Shown: piece after piece, positions 55,001 through 63,033 of the stretch
Layout of the letters: each line of letters starts with the position of its first letter
Numbering within the stretch: the first letter of the stretch is position 1
NCBI RefSeq assembly: GCF_900107625.1
Contig: NZ_FNQK01000010.1
Location: 84,570-148,569, forward strand
DNA length: 64,000 bases
Reading direction: 5' to 3'
Source: Bizionia paragorgiae
Lineage (GTDB): Bacteria; Bacteroidota; Bacteroidia; Flavobacteriales; Flavobacteriaceae
Notes under the pieces: generated by a model
Seen by the model: the letters and a program-made list of their open reading frames with translations, nothing else
What the model was told of the DNA's origin: nothing
Database searches by the model: none
Translations under genes and position numbers: made by a program

Positions 55001-58000
55001 GCACAGTGCTCGTCCCCATATTACCTGTAGGGTCTAATGACAATGAATTGTAAATCTCGAATTGCACATCAATAGGAGTAGACTCAGGATTATTTATTGT
55101 AAACGTTACATTTCCATCAGCACTACCTGTACAGGTAATATTATTTGAACTTACAGCTGTTGCTGTTAAGGTAGCACTTGTTGGAATAGGATCTGTCGCC
55201 GATTCAAAATAGTAACAACCTGTACTAACGTCATAAACAATAAATGTATATAACATACCAGGAGTTAACGGCGTAAATACAGTTGACCCTGATCCTGGAG
55301 TTGTTTCCACCTGCCAACCACCTGCAGGTGGTACTGGAGCTGAAGCTGGAATAGTACCATCATAAATGGCAAAATAGAAAGGACCTGTGCTTGCAAGTGT
55401 AGTTCCGATACTAACCGTTGCTTCTCCTCCTGTAGTACAATTTGCAGTTGAATTAATTATAATATCCAAATCATCTGGCGGAGACGCTACTAATACATCC
55501 TGAATAAGCACCGAACATCCATTGGCGTCAACCACATTAATTTGGTATAATCCAAAGTCAACCACATCAAAAGTTGTAGATGTAGTACCTGTATTATTTA
55601 ATTCAAAATCAGAATACCCGTTAGTCCCGGTTACATAATAATTATATGGTCCCACTCCTCCTGTTACGGAGTCTACAATTACAGACCCTAGAGTGGTACT
55701 TGTTGTAGAATCACATGAAATATCCACCGCATGGTGAGTTACAAGTATTGGGTCCGGTTGCGAAATGGTTATGGTTTCAACTTCTGTACATCCTCTAGCA
55801 TCGGTAACTGTAACTGTATAATCTCCTGCTGGTAATCCAGAAGTTTGAGTTCCATAAGACGTACTGGTCGTTGTATTAAAAACTTCATAACTATAAGGAG
55901 CTTGACCAAGCGTAGTATCTGGTGTTATAGAAATAGCACCAGTTTCTTCACCGTTACAATTAATGAAACCTGTTTGCACTACTGTAATATCAGGATTAAC
56001 TGCTGGTGTGATTTCAATTGGTAATGTTGTTTGTGTACTACATGAATTAGCATCTGTTACCATAAAGATATAACTCCCAGGAGTTGCTGTATTGAAAACG
56101 TTAGATGCCATTGTAGTAAACGTTGCACCACCATCTGTAGAATACGCATAGGTATACGTAGTAGCGTCACCACCAGTAGCCGTTAGTGTTACTTGCGCAT
56201 CTGCAGGTAAACTACAGGTAATATCTTTATCTAAATTTGCTGCAAGTGTTAATTGCGGACTAACAGTCACGGTATCGGTTACTTGACAACCATTACCATC
56301 TTTAACTGTTATAGTATAAGTTCCTGCAACCACAGTAAACGTATTTCCTGTTTGGAAGGTCGTTCCGTCAATACTGTATGTTAATGTCGCAACTCCTGTA
56401 GCAGTGACATTAATTGTGAAGTTACTTCCGTTTCCTGTACATTGATTATCGACACTTGCTGTTACAGTTGGAGCTGGATCTGCAATAATTGTTACTGTAT
56501 CCATAACAACACAATCATTACTATCCATAACATAAACATCAATTACTAATCCCAATACTCCGGTATCAACTGTTGTTGACGTCCCGAAATCACCAGATGT
56601 TGGTGCAGGACTTCCGTTAGTAACATACGCATACGTGTAACCTCCAGCGCCTCCGGATAAGGAAGGGAAACTAATCGTTGATATAGCGTTGTTACAACTT
56701 ACATTACTTGCATTTGCTGTAAAGTTAATTGGTGTTGCAGCAGCGATAGTTACTGTAGCCGACGTAGTACAACCTGTAGTAGTATCCTCTACATTAAGTG
56801 TATAACTACCAACTGGTAGGTTTGTTACTGTAACACTATTCCCCGTTTGAGTTGCTGTTCCTGCACTTGGAGTTAAGGTATAGGTGTAATTCCCTACAGC
56901 ACTAACATCTGTCATCGTAAACGTTGCCGTTCCGTTATCAGAACCAAAACACGTTTGATCGGTACTACTTCCTGAAGCAGCTATAGTCGTCGCTGGCGCA
57001 ATAACATGAGATCCTGTTATTTCACAACCATTGGAATCCGAAATAGTAAAGGTATAATCTCCAGGGGTTAATCCTGTGAAAACACCAGTAGTCTCTCCTG
57101 TTGTATTTGAGGTTGCTGTTGCTGGTGCAGTAATTTCAAAAGTAAATGGACCAACACCATTATTAGGCGTTACAGTTACATCTGTAGTTGTATCATTACA
57201 TGTAATACCATTAGAATTCGTAAAGGTCATTCCTGTTAACGGATCGAATGGTGGTACATCTATAGTTTGAGTAATAATACAACCATTATCATCTCTTACT
57301 GAGTACGTAATAGTTTGCGTTGTTGCCGTATTATTTACTGTCAGCACATTAGAAGACGTATAAGATGTATTCCCATTAAAGCTATATACATAACCCGCAG
57401 TTCCACCAGTAGCGGTTACTGTAATTTCTGAGGTCGCACTACACGTTGTATTATCAGATAGCGTAGCAGAGGCTACCAATTCTGTAGGGTTATTTAAAGT
57501 AATTGTATACACCGGAGATAAACAACTGTTACTATCTTGAATTTGATAGGTATACTCTGTAGTTGTAGCTGTTGTAGTGTTAGCATTTAAACCATCATAC
57601 AGTGAAGTCGCAGTAAACGGACTACCATTAAAACTAAAGGTATAACCTCCTGAACCACCTGTAGCCGTTAGCTGAACTTGTCCATTAGACTCATCAAAAC
57701 ACAACGGATCTGTAGCTATTGCTGTTGCTGTTGGCAATGTAATAGCATCAATAGTATTCACTAGGGACGTTACAGAACAACCTAATGCATCAATAATTTC
57801 AAATTGGTACGTTCCGGGAGTATCGGTTGTGTAAGTAAAAGGAGAACCTGTTATACCTAGGTCAATGTAAGCAACTCCATCTACAGATACTTGATAAGTA
57901 TAAGGTGCTGATCCACCAGAGAATGTACCCGTAATCACAGCGTCTGGAGATGTTGTACAGTCTAAGTCCTTTGTGATAACAGCACTAAGTGTTAGTTCTG

Positions 58001-61000
58001 GTTCTATGGTTTGAGCCGGTAAAGTCACTTCACATCCATAAGAATCTCTAACCACAATTGTGTAGGTTCCTGGCACTAAATTTTCAAATATATTACTCGA
58101 CTGAAAAGCCCCTCCGTTATTACTAAATTGGTATGGTGCTTGACCAGAAGTTACAGTAACTTCAATAGTTGCGGCGTCAATACTATCATAACATAAATCT
58201 GAATTAACATCAATACTCGCTGTAGGTAGTAAAGGTTCGTCTATAGTAATAGTAGTCGATTCTGTACAACCATTAGCATCAGTTACTTCAACGGTATACG
58301 AACCTGCTGACACATTAGTAATGATACCACTACTTTCAAAGTCAGTTGCCGTAAATGGAGCAACGGTATCTATTAATTGATAAGAGTAACTTGGTGTACC
58401 ACCTGTAGAAGTCGCCGTTATTGTTGCTCCGTCCACACAAGTAGCATCGGTTTGATCAAGACTTATAGTTAAGGCATCTGGTACGCTTATAGTTTCTGTA
58501 AAAGAGAAACTACAAGTATCTACAGCGTCGTCATAACGCACTTGAATATCATAATTACCATCCGTTAAACCAGTGATAGTATATGGTGATGTCATTTGAG
58601 TCACCCATGTCACACCATTATCAATAGAATACTGATAACCATTTGTTGTATTAAAATTCTCAGCTGCTATAGTAATGCTTCCATCTGAAGCACCAGCACA
58701 ACTTACCATGGTTGTTCCAGTAACATCTGCAGTAAAGGCATGTCCTGAAGGCACCACAAAAGGAAATTCTACAAGTGTTGTACAAGCAACAGGTAATTGA
58801 TACACTTTTAAATCATCAATGGCCACGTCATTTCCACTAGTTTGCTGAACATTAGATCTTAAAATAAACTTCAAACTTGTATTAGCACCTGGATCAAGTG
58901 TTATTGGAGTCAAAGGATATTCAATCCAATCTTCCGTTTTTGGTATATCACCTGTGTTATAAAATGAAATTTCTGTACCAGAGGCGTCTACTAAAGCAAC
59001 TCTTAAATTAGGATCATATTGAGTATTTCCAGTTTTAAGTAAGTTTATTGCTGCAAATTCAACTTGAATAGGTTGATTTGGAATAATATCAATAATGTCT
59101 TTTTCATATAAAACCTCAGAAGCTGGAATTGTTGCTCCAATATTAACCACTAAATAGCGACCATCCGGAGTTGGAGGCGTAGTTGCAGGTGTATAGTCGG
59201 TAGGATTTACCCACGAACCAAAAGGGTGTTCTATATTCGACGTTACAGAATAATCGCCATCATTAATAGCGGGGTTACCATTACACTGAGTTGCCACAAC
59301 TTGTCTTTCAAAACAGTAGTAAACCGGATTTATTCCTGGTGAAGTCGTGTCTTCCCCATAACCAAAAGTTTCATAAAGTAAATTACTAAAGGTTGGTACA
59401 CTTAATAAGGTGTATTCTACACTAATGGTATGCGATCCTGATGGTACATTTGTGAAAATTTCTGGATTCTCTGTATTTGGGTTTAAAACACCATCTATAT
59501 AATAGTCATAACTGTAAGAGTCCCCGCCATTATTTGTAATAGTTACTGTTGCGTTTCCAGAACCATCACAATTAAACTCTGTATCACTTAAAGAAATAGT
59601 AGGAGCTGGTGGTTCTTGATCCAATACCACATTAGGCATAGCATAAATACAACCATTAGCATCACGAACATAAACGGTGTATGTTCCGGGAGTTACATAC
59701 GCTTCGTTATTAGTGGTCCATGTTGCTTGATTATCAAAACTATATTCATAATAGTTAGGGGCAGGGAATGGGGTACCACCTTGCGGATTAGTAATTCTAA
59801 TTGTCCCTTCTCCTGAAGGTCCACAACCAGCTAGTTCTGAGACTCCTGCTGTTGCCGTTAAGGCATCATCAGGTTGGCTAATAGTAACGGTTTGTGCCGT
59901 AGTAAAACATTCTGATCCACTTAACGAATATTTTATTAACACCTCATAATCGCCAGCTCCTAAGTTTGAAAAGGTAGCATTCGAGCTAAAAGTGGTTCCA
60001 TTGTCAATGCTATATTCTAGAGTATAACCATTAGCATCGGTAACGTCAAATTCGATAACACCTGTATTGTCATTATAGCATAAAATATCGGTATGTGTAA
60101 CCGTATATTCTGGTTCTGGTAAATCGTCAACTGTAACTGTTGTTGAAACACTACAGTTATTATAATCTACAATTGTGATATCAAATACACCTGAATTGAT
60201 TACTACAACTTCAGGTACAGTTTGAAATTCCGTTGAACTGTTAATAAAATACGTATATGGCGGTGTTCCGCCTACAGGATAAATTGTTATTTCACCGTCA
60301 GTACAGGTTAAAGGCGTGGTTAAAGCAGCAGTAACGGTTAGTAACTCTGGTTGGATAATAGTTAACTCTTCAGAGTGCGTACAACCGTCGTCGGTGGTTA
60401 CCGTTACTGTATACGTTCCAGGGTTTAAATTAGCAAATATGTAGGTGTTTTCTTGTATAGGGCCAACACTATTTACCAAAGTTCCATTTTGAAATATTTC
60501 ATAAGAATATTGAGGTTCAACATCATTCGCTGCTAACTGTATACTTCCCAAGTCATCATGACATAAAGGTTGAATTACCGTTGTAGACACTGTAAAATCG
60601 CGTTCTCTAATTTGGATATTTGGTACAGTAAATACACAAGGGTTAGTTGCAATATTCATTTGTCTTACATACACAGTATAAATTCCAGGAGTCGTTACTG
60701 TAAATACATTACTAGTTTGGTATGTCGTACCGTCTAAACTATACTCATAACCCGTTGGAACATTATTAACTGTTATACTTCCAGGACTTGTACAAATAAT
60801 ATCTGAAGCCTCAACAGTTGGGTCTAATAAATTCTGATAAACGTTAAAGTAGAATTGAACAAAACACCCACCAGGATAGTTAATTGTTAATCGGTATTGA
60901 CCTGAGGTATCTGCTATATAGTTTGGACCAGTAAAGACTTCATTCCAAACACAACCAGCGTTTTCATTAGCACAATCTGTATTAAGAACTACAGGGCAAC

Positions 61001-62948
61001 TGGTTTCGTCTAATAGTTCCCACGTAAGTGTCGTTGAATCTGGAATATTGGTTTGAATTTCTCTAGAGTCATTAGCACCACATAGATATATGTTAGGTAA
61101 TAATTCCCCATCGTTAGGGCAAGTAACGACTTCATCGGCATAAGGTATAACAGGGTTTTCAACATCACCACCGTAAAGCTCTACAATAAACTCTTGTTGT
61201 ATCGATTGACAAGGAGCTATAGCTGTATTAAATACATAGTAAGTCCCCGTTTCAGTAACCGTGATACTTTGAGAAGTACCAATTACGGGTGTACCTGTTG
61301 GACTTGTAGACCAAGAATACGAGTCATAACCACCTGCGGCAGTCATCTCTAAACTAGATCCACAAAGAATTTCATTTTGAGTAAAATTACAATCGTCCAA
61401 ATCTGCTAAGAAGTTTGTCGCTTGTGGAACTAACAAACACCCTGTGTTACTATTTAAACTAGGGTCGTCTGTAATTTGAAAAGTTGGATTATCATAGCCG
61501 TTATAGGTAGCAAAAGCCTGATTATTAATAATATTAGAACAAGCATCTTCTAAATCTGCGCAGGTCGCAACCGTTTCTACTTCAATACGAATTTCATAAA
61601 CAGGATCATTTTGTTCGACAAGGTAGTCTGCAACGTCTAAAATAAGTTCACGTGTAATAGGATCGTAACTTGCAACTGTTACCCCTGGAGGAAGAACTAA
61701 ATCTCCCGGATAATTAAATACAATATTTATAGGAAGAATATCCTTTATTTGAAAGTTCGTAGCATTATCATTTCCCACATTTTGAAAACCAATAACGTAA
61801 TTTAAGGATTGTCCTAAACCAACGACCTCACCACCAATATCGTCACCCGCGTCATTTTCTACCAGTTTAGTTAATATAATATCGGGCTCAATAATCTCTA
61901 CAGCGAAAGCAAAGAAATACGGAAAATAGGTATCACCAGTCGTCCGTAAATTTATAACTGCAGATGTTGCATCGTTATTTATCACATTATTACTAGGATT
62001 CGGAACTTCCAAAATCCCAGTATCAAAACCTAAGGTATTTGTACTATTTGGGACTCTATTATTAACTGGCAAGCCACTTAGTTGTGAAATCGTACTATTA
62101 AAAAAGTTGTTCGATGGACGATCGGGAGCTGATAAGGCCCAAAAGTTTATCCCTAATCTATCCCCTGAAATACGTTTATCTCCTTCTAAAGCAGCAAAAG
62201 CAAAGTTTGCTCTTACAGGAGCGGGAGCTGGAACAGTTCTAAAACCAGTAACGGGAATATCTAAACTTGAGTTATTAGGTGTATTAATAGAACTAAAGCC
62301 ATCAAAACTTGTAATGGACTTCCCTGGTAGAGTAGGGTCTTCATAAACCACAAAAAGAGACCATCCTGCCGAATGACCTGTACCATTACCAAAATCTGAA
62401 GTTTCACCTTCATCCGAAGATACATTAGCTATTGTGTAGGTTCCCAAGTTCGAAGCTAATCCTTGCACTATACTTGTAACATCGGCATAACACGCATAAG
62501 AAAAACTGTTTCCTCCGTCTACTGAATTTGTACCTGCCTCATGAATAATAGTACCCGTAACATCTACATAGCCTCCAGTTGGTCCTTTAATTTTAACATC
62601 TGTTATAGATTCATTACCAGGGTTTACAGCTCCCCAATATAAACCGGCATAGCGAATAGCATAACAATCGGGGTTAGGAATAACTAAATCGGCGCTAGAA
62701 GAACTAAAGGTAGAGTTATCTCCGTCGATATCAATATACTGCATGTCCTCGTTACTATTATATGCATCATTATCATTAAATGCATTATTACTAGGTCCCA
62801 GAATATTGTTACCAATAAGGACGATGTCTCCTCTTAGATCCTCATTAAACCTAGGTTCAAAAGGTTCAAAACTTTGAGCAAAAGATGTAAAACTTATAAA
62901 AAACAAGCATACTGTTGTAGCTATTTTAGAAATAGTAGGAATTCCCAT
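49098..62948 (-). CDS. Giant SprB-like T9SS type B adhesin, 4616 residues
   Basis: A secreted surface protein. Residues 1-24 are a signal peptide (ending SFA before QS). Residues 25-350 form an N-terminal domain with LRGDIVLIGNNILG and IRYAGLYWG; residues about 355-500 are DUF11-like (NYVIGFQNVGNDNATNFQIKD). From about 640 to 4520 there are about 43 modules of 70-100 residues, each ending in a strand like GTYTVTVxDANGC, many with a CNGGSDG-type start (SprB repeat). Residues about 1190-1385 are a different, jelly-roll-like domain. The C-terminus (CMSNYFTPNNDGIADTW to HFTLYR) is the gliding-motility-associated/type B sorting domain. It is probably a gliding or attachment adhesin. Confidence 0.93.
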   Translation of the reverse strand: MGIPTISKIATTVCLFFISFTSFAQSFEPFEPRFNEDLRGDIVLIGNNILGPSNNAFNDNDAYNSNEDMQYIDIDGDNSTFSSSSADLVIPNPDCYAIRYAGLYWGAVNPGNESITDVKIKGPTGGYVDVTGTIIHEAGTNSVDGGNSFSYACYADVTSIVQGLASNLGTYTIANVSSDEGETSDFGNGTGHSAGWSLFVVYEDPTLPGKSITSFDGFSSINTPNNSSLDIPVTGFRTVPAPAPVRANFAFAALEGDKRISGDRLGINFWALSAPDRPSNNFFNSTISQLSGLPVNNRVPNSTNTLGFDTGILEVPNPSNNVINNDATSAVINLRTTGDTYFPYFFAFAVEIIEPDIILTKLVENDAGDDIGGEVVGLGQSLNYVIGFQNVGNDNATNFQIKDILPINIVFNYPGDLVLPPGVTVASYDPITRELILDVADYLVEQNDPVYEIRIEVETVATCADLEDACSNIINNQAFATYNGYDNPTFQITDDPSLNSNTGCLLVPQATNFLADLDDCNFTQNEILCGSSLEMTAAGGYDSYSWSTSPTGTPVIGTSQSITVTETGTYYVFNTAIAPCQSIQQEFIVELYGGDVENPVIPYADEVVTCPNDGELLPNIYLCGANDSREIQTNIPDSTTLTWELLDETSCPVVLNTDCANENAGCVWNEVFTGPNYIADTSGQYRLTINYPGGCFVQFYFNVYQNLLDPTVEASDIICTSPGSITVNNVPTGYEYSLDGTTYQTSNVFTVTTPGIYTVYVRQMNIATNPCVFTVPNIQIRERDFTVSTTVIQPLCHDDLGSIQLAANDVEPQYSYEIFQNGTLVNSVGPIQENTYIFANLNPGTYTVTVTTDDGCTHSEELTIIQPELLTVTAALTTPLTCTDGEITIYPVGGTPPYTYFINSSTEFQTVPEVVVINSGVFDITIVDYNNCSVSTTVTVDDLPEPEYTVTHTDILCYNDNTGVIEFDVTDANGYTLEYSIDNGTTFSSNATFSNLGAGDYEVLIKYSLSGSECFTTAQTVTISQPDDALTATAGVSELAGCGPSGEGTIRITNPQGGTPFPAPNYYEYSFDNQATWTTNNEAYVTPGTYTVYVRDANGCIYAMPNVVLDQEPPAPTISLSDTEFNCDGSGNATVTITNNGGDSYSYDYYIDGVLNPNTENPEIFTNVPSGSHTISVEYTLLSVPTFSNLLYETFGYGEDTTSPGINPVYYCFERQVVATQCNGNPAINDGDYSVTSNIEHPFGSWVNPTDYTPATTPPTPDGRYLVVNIGATIPASEVLYEKDIIDIIPNQPIQVEFAAINLLKTGNTQYDPNLRVALVDASGTEISFYNTGDIPKTEDWIEYPLTPITLDPGANTSLKFILRSNVQQTSGNDVAIDDLKVYQLPVACTTLVEFPFVVPSGHAFTADVTGTTMVSCAGASDGSITIAAENFNTTNGYQYSIDNGVTWVTQMTSPYTITGLTDGNYDIQVRYDDAVDTCSFSFTETISVPDALTISLDQTDATCVDGATITATSTGGTPSYSYQLIDTVAPFTATDFESSGIITNVSAGSYTVEVTDANGCTESTTITIDEPLLPTASIDVNSDLCYDSIDAATIEVTVTSGQAPYQFSNNGGAFQSSNIFENLVPGTYTIVVRDSYGCEVTLPAQTIEPELTLSAVITKDLDCTTSPDAVITGTFSGGSAPYTYQVSVDGVAYIDLGITGSPFTYTTDTPGTYQFEIIDALGCSVTSLVNTIDAITLPTATAIATDPLCFDESNGQVQLTATGGSGGYTFSFNGSPFTATSLYDGLNANTTTATTTEYTYQIQDSNSCLSPVYTITLNNPTELVASATLSDNTTCSATSEITVTATGGTAGYVYSFNGNTSYTSSNVLTVNNTATTQTITYSVRDDNGCIITQTIDVPPFDPLTGMTFTNSNGITCNDTTTDVTVTPNNGVGPFTFEITAPATATSNTTGETTGVFTGLTPGDYTFTISDSNGCEITGSHVIAPATTIAASGSSTDQTCFGSDNGTATFTMTDVSAVGNYTYTLTPSAGTATQTGNSVTVTNLPVGSYTLNVEDTTTGCTTSATVTIAAATPINFTANASNVSCNNAISTISFPSLSGGAGGYTYAYVTNGSPAPTSGDFGTSTTVDTGVLGLVIDVYVMDSNDCVVMDTVTIIADPAPTVTASVDNQCTGNGSNFTINVTATGVATLTYSIDGTTFQTGNTFTVVAGTYTITVKDGNGCQVTDTVTVSPQLTLAANLDKDITCSLPADAQVTLTATGGDATTYTYAYSTDGGATFTTMASNVFNTATPGSYIFMVTDANSCSTQTTLPIEITPAVNPDITVVQTGFINCNGEETGAISITPDTTLGQAPYSYEVFNTTTSTSYGTQTSGLPAGDYTVTVTDARGCTEVETITISQPDPILVTHHAVDISCDSTTSTTLGSVIVDSVTGGVGPYNYYVTGTNGYSDFELNNTGTTSTTFDVVDFGLYQINVVDANGCSVLIQDVLVASPPDDLDIIINSTANCTTGGEATVSIGTTLASTGPFYFAIYDGTIPASAPVPPAGGWQVETTPGSGSTVFTPLTPGMLYTFIVYDVSTGCYYFESATDPIPTSATLTATAVSSNNITCTGSADGNVTFTINNPESTPIDVQFEIYNSLSLDPTGNMGTSTVPAGGSITITELGTLDFGNYFVLITETSGTNAGCSIVTAPFNITESAIDFNLAASVTLNENCNDLGVISAVGSDGTAPYQYQILLASDPTPVATSPGWATPNTFTVPADVYTVYAMDAYGCIREVDVTLTKDAEPIIDPQTAPCYDGNPIPVTITGSVSIGTPLYSINGTTFVSNPNFTISTPGTHTLYIQDGNGCVASTPFVVNSQLVLSANLTNGLDCTVTPDAEITLTASGGDTTSYTYEVSTDGGTTYTPMATNVYTATTAGSYMFSVTDAQGCETTTTYVLDPIPTTTFTTSQTDVSCNGGSDGTITITTTSATGPFTYQLDAGTPQTSNVFTGLAQGTYTVTVIDAYECTVSNGPITINEPVLLTATDSISTNTTCDIATVITVTASGGTSPYSYNFNGTGYSTSNTFTVNNNGAVQTVNYGVKDANGCLFSGSVMIDPLDPPTDLEFTSTPITCLVSTSDVTLTTTGGVGTLSYEILAPASATTNTSGATSGVFTGLPVGDYTFLVTDANGCSYQELYTIEDVDNILVTGQLESDVNCNPGTDGEVVFTVTHFTGTYSYSINGATAVTGQTNPTVSVTGITAASTQTIVITDETTGCTATASIAVSQPAPLDLILDAMVNANCNSGAEVSVTASGGTGAYTYSFVVSGSPAGTYSSSNTAVLDPAVSTVWDVYVQDANGCVITTPLTITIDTDPIPTGLSVTGSPCISGANDYSFTVNVATGIAPYTYSIGNGFQSSPTFTVTASGTYNITVKDANGCTNTITYTIEDPIGLTLDYAAPSCSDDDGEITVLGFGGTGNYAYAINPSPASVTLTGNVFSGVPSGTYDVTITDTTSNCTKDVTITLDPATPVSFTLAASDVTCNGGSDGIITVTLPASNDNPVYTYEITAPITVAPQTSNIFTGLAVGTYTVQVTSGKNCITTETITVSEPDIIIVSDPIVTQYECASGNAINYATITVNTITGGSGVYPIYEFIENGVVVQSGSSNTYTEADSTGGTFTINVYDDAGCVGSTATAITVTPFINLESLDVNVTTEITCTNLESISVTANTTGGTPTNLEYTLEDVVGATTGGVYSETNTTGNFTGLDIGNYIVTVTNLDTGCSLETVHYVNNPNTFDLIVDSVIDVTCFNDTDGSVNITFVDLVISGTNPDQAGPFTYTITDEAGTAVVTDTAPNAGPITIAGLLGGTYTITATADTNPFCTVVKSFTITRPTAELSVSATEASSVTCDNNIGSIEAIATGGWSTTYEYELLLGGAVVEPYSPNSFFSNLAAGTYTVNVRDTSGCIASADVTLEVPTPINATFIPSSTMLLCFGDQDASITIENVTGGQGSNYTYVLNTIAPTPSSSGPQSSNVFNNLAAGTYSITITDGYNCEFSSANIVIDQPAQIEASLVTTTTQSCAVESTLTLTATGGVAPYTYSDTSTFNTTLGTFNNTITFPVPHGMHQYYVRDANGCEIYVSNEITIDPLEELVVALEASTTTINCSGDNNGSIVASAQGGLGNYVYTLEDTNGNTINATQDSPGVFTGLFAGDYVVHVVSEDCIANSATISITEPSEPLTASFNVSDVTCSGSNNGILEIIASGGTGIIKYAISPQLNQFFETNVFENLAPGDYTVIVQDVLGCYITFDFTITEPIPVTLDITPNSIFAELCAGEGDGEFSVDIAGGSLPYSVSLDDSEGVYTTGGSTQTLFEFTGLSGGDHIVYVRDAEGCESEWYIPFPEAVTINPTVEVEFSCVGNSLTNTVTVYVDDSNTDTSLLEYALDGGPYQASNVFTNVPAGTNHYIDVKHDNGCIQNTDFFVVQNYQPLSLILNEGSEPGEIVATATGGTGDYEFSINNGTYGSNNSFMVTQTGTYYVTVIDSAGCLAEAAIEINIVGPCMSNYFTPNNDGIADTWAPGCAEDFPNLTFDIFDRYGRKVATLQVGEYWDGTYNGTELPTGDYWYVVKTNSQLLDKEYVGHFTLYR
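52679..58003 (-). repeat. Seven-module super-repeats inside the adhesin gene
   Basis: Reading module types by eye, the block at 56258-58003 and the block at 52679-54387 each hold seven modules in the same order. Distinctive matches are PDAxIT followed by YTYxVS, ITVTAxGG with SFNG/NFNG, EIxAPAxAT with GVFTGL, and a final GTYxITVKD. The seven modules between them (54388-56257) fit the same order more weakly. The unit is about 1.75 kb. Confidence 0.6.
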
Positions 62949-63033
62949 AGTATTTTGGTTTTATTCTAGTATCAACTGTTGAGGCGCGCTAATACTAAAA
63001 TAGTGGTTAATTAATTAGTTATTCTTGGTTGTT

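Noticed and set aside
50459..62346. Several plus-strand frames of 60-80 codons inside the adhesin gene
   Set aside because: They lie opposite a continuous 4616-codon frame with clear protein repeats, and have Val/Thr-rich composition expected from the reverse complement of those repeats.
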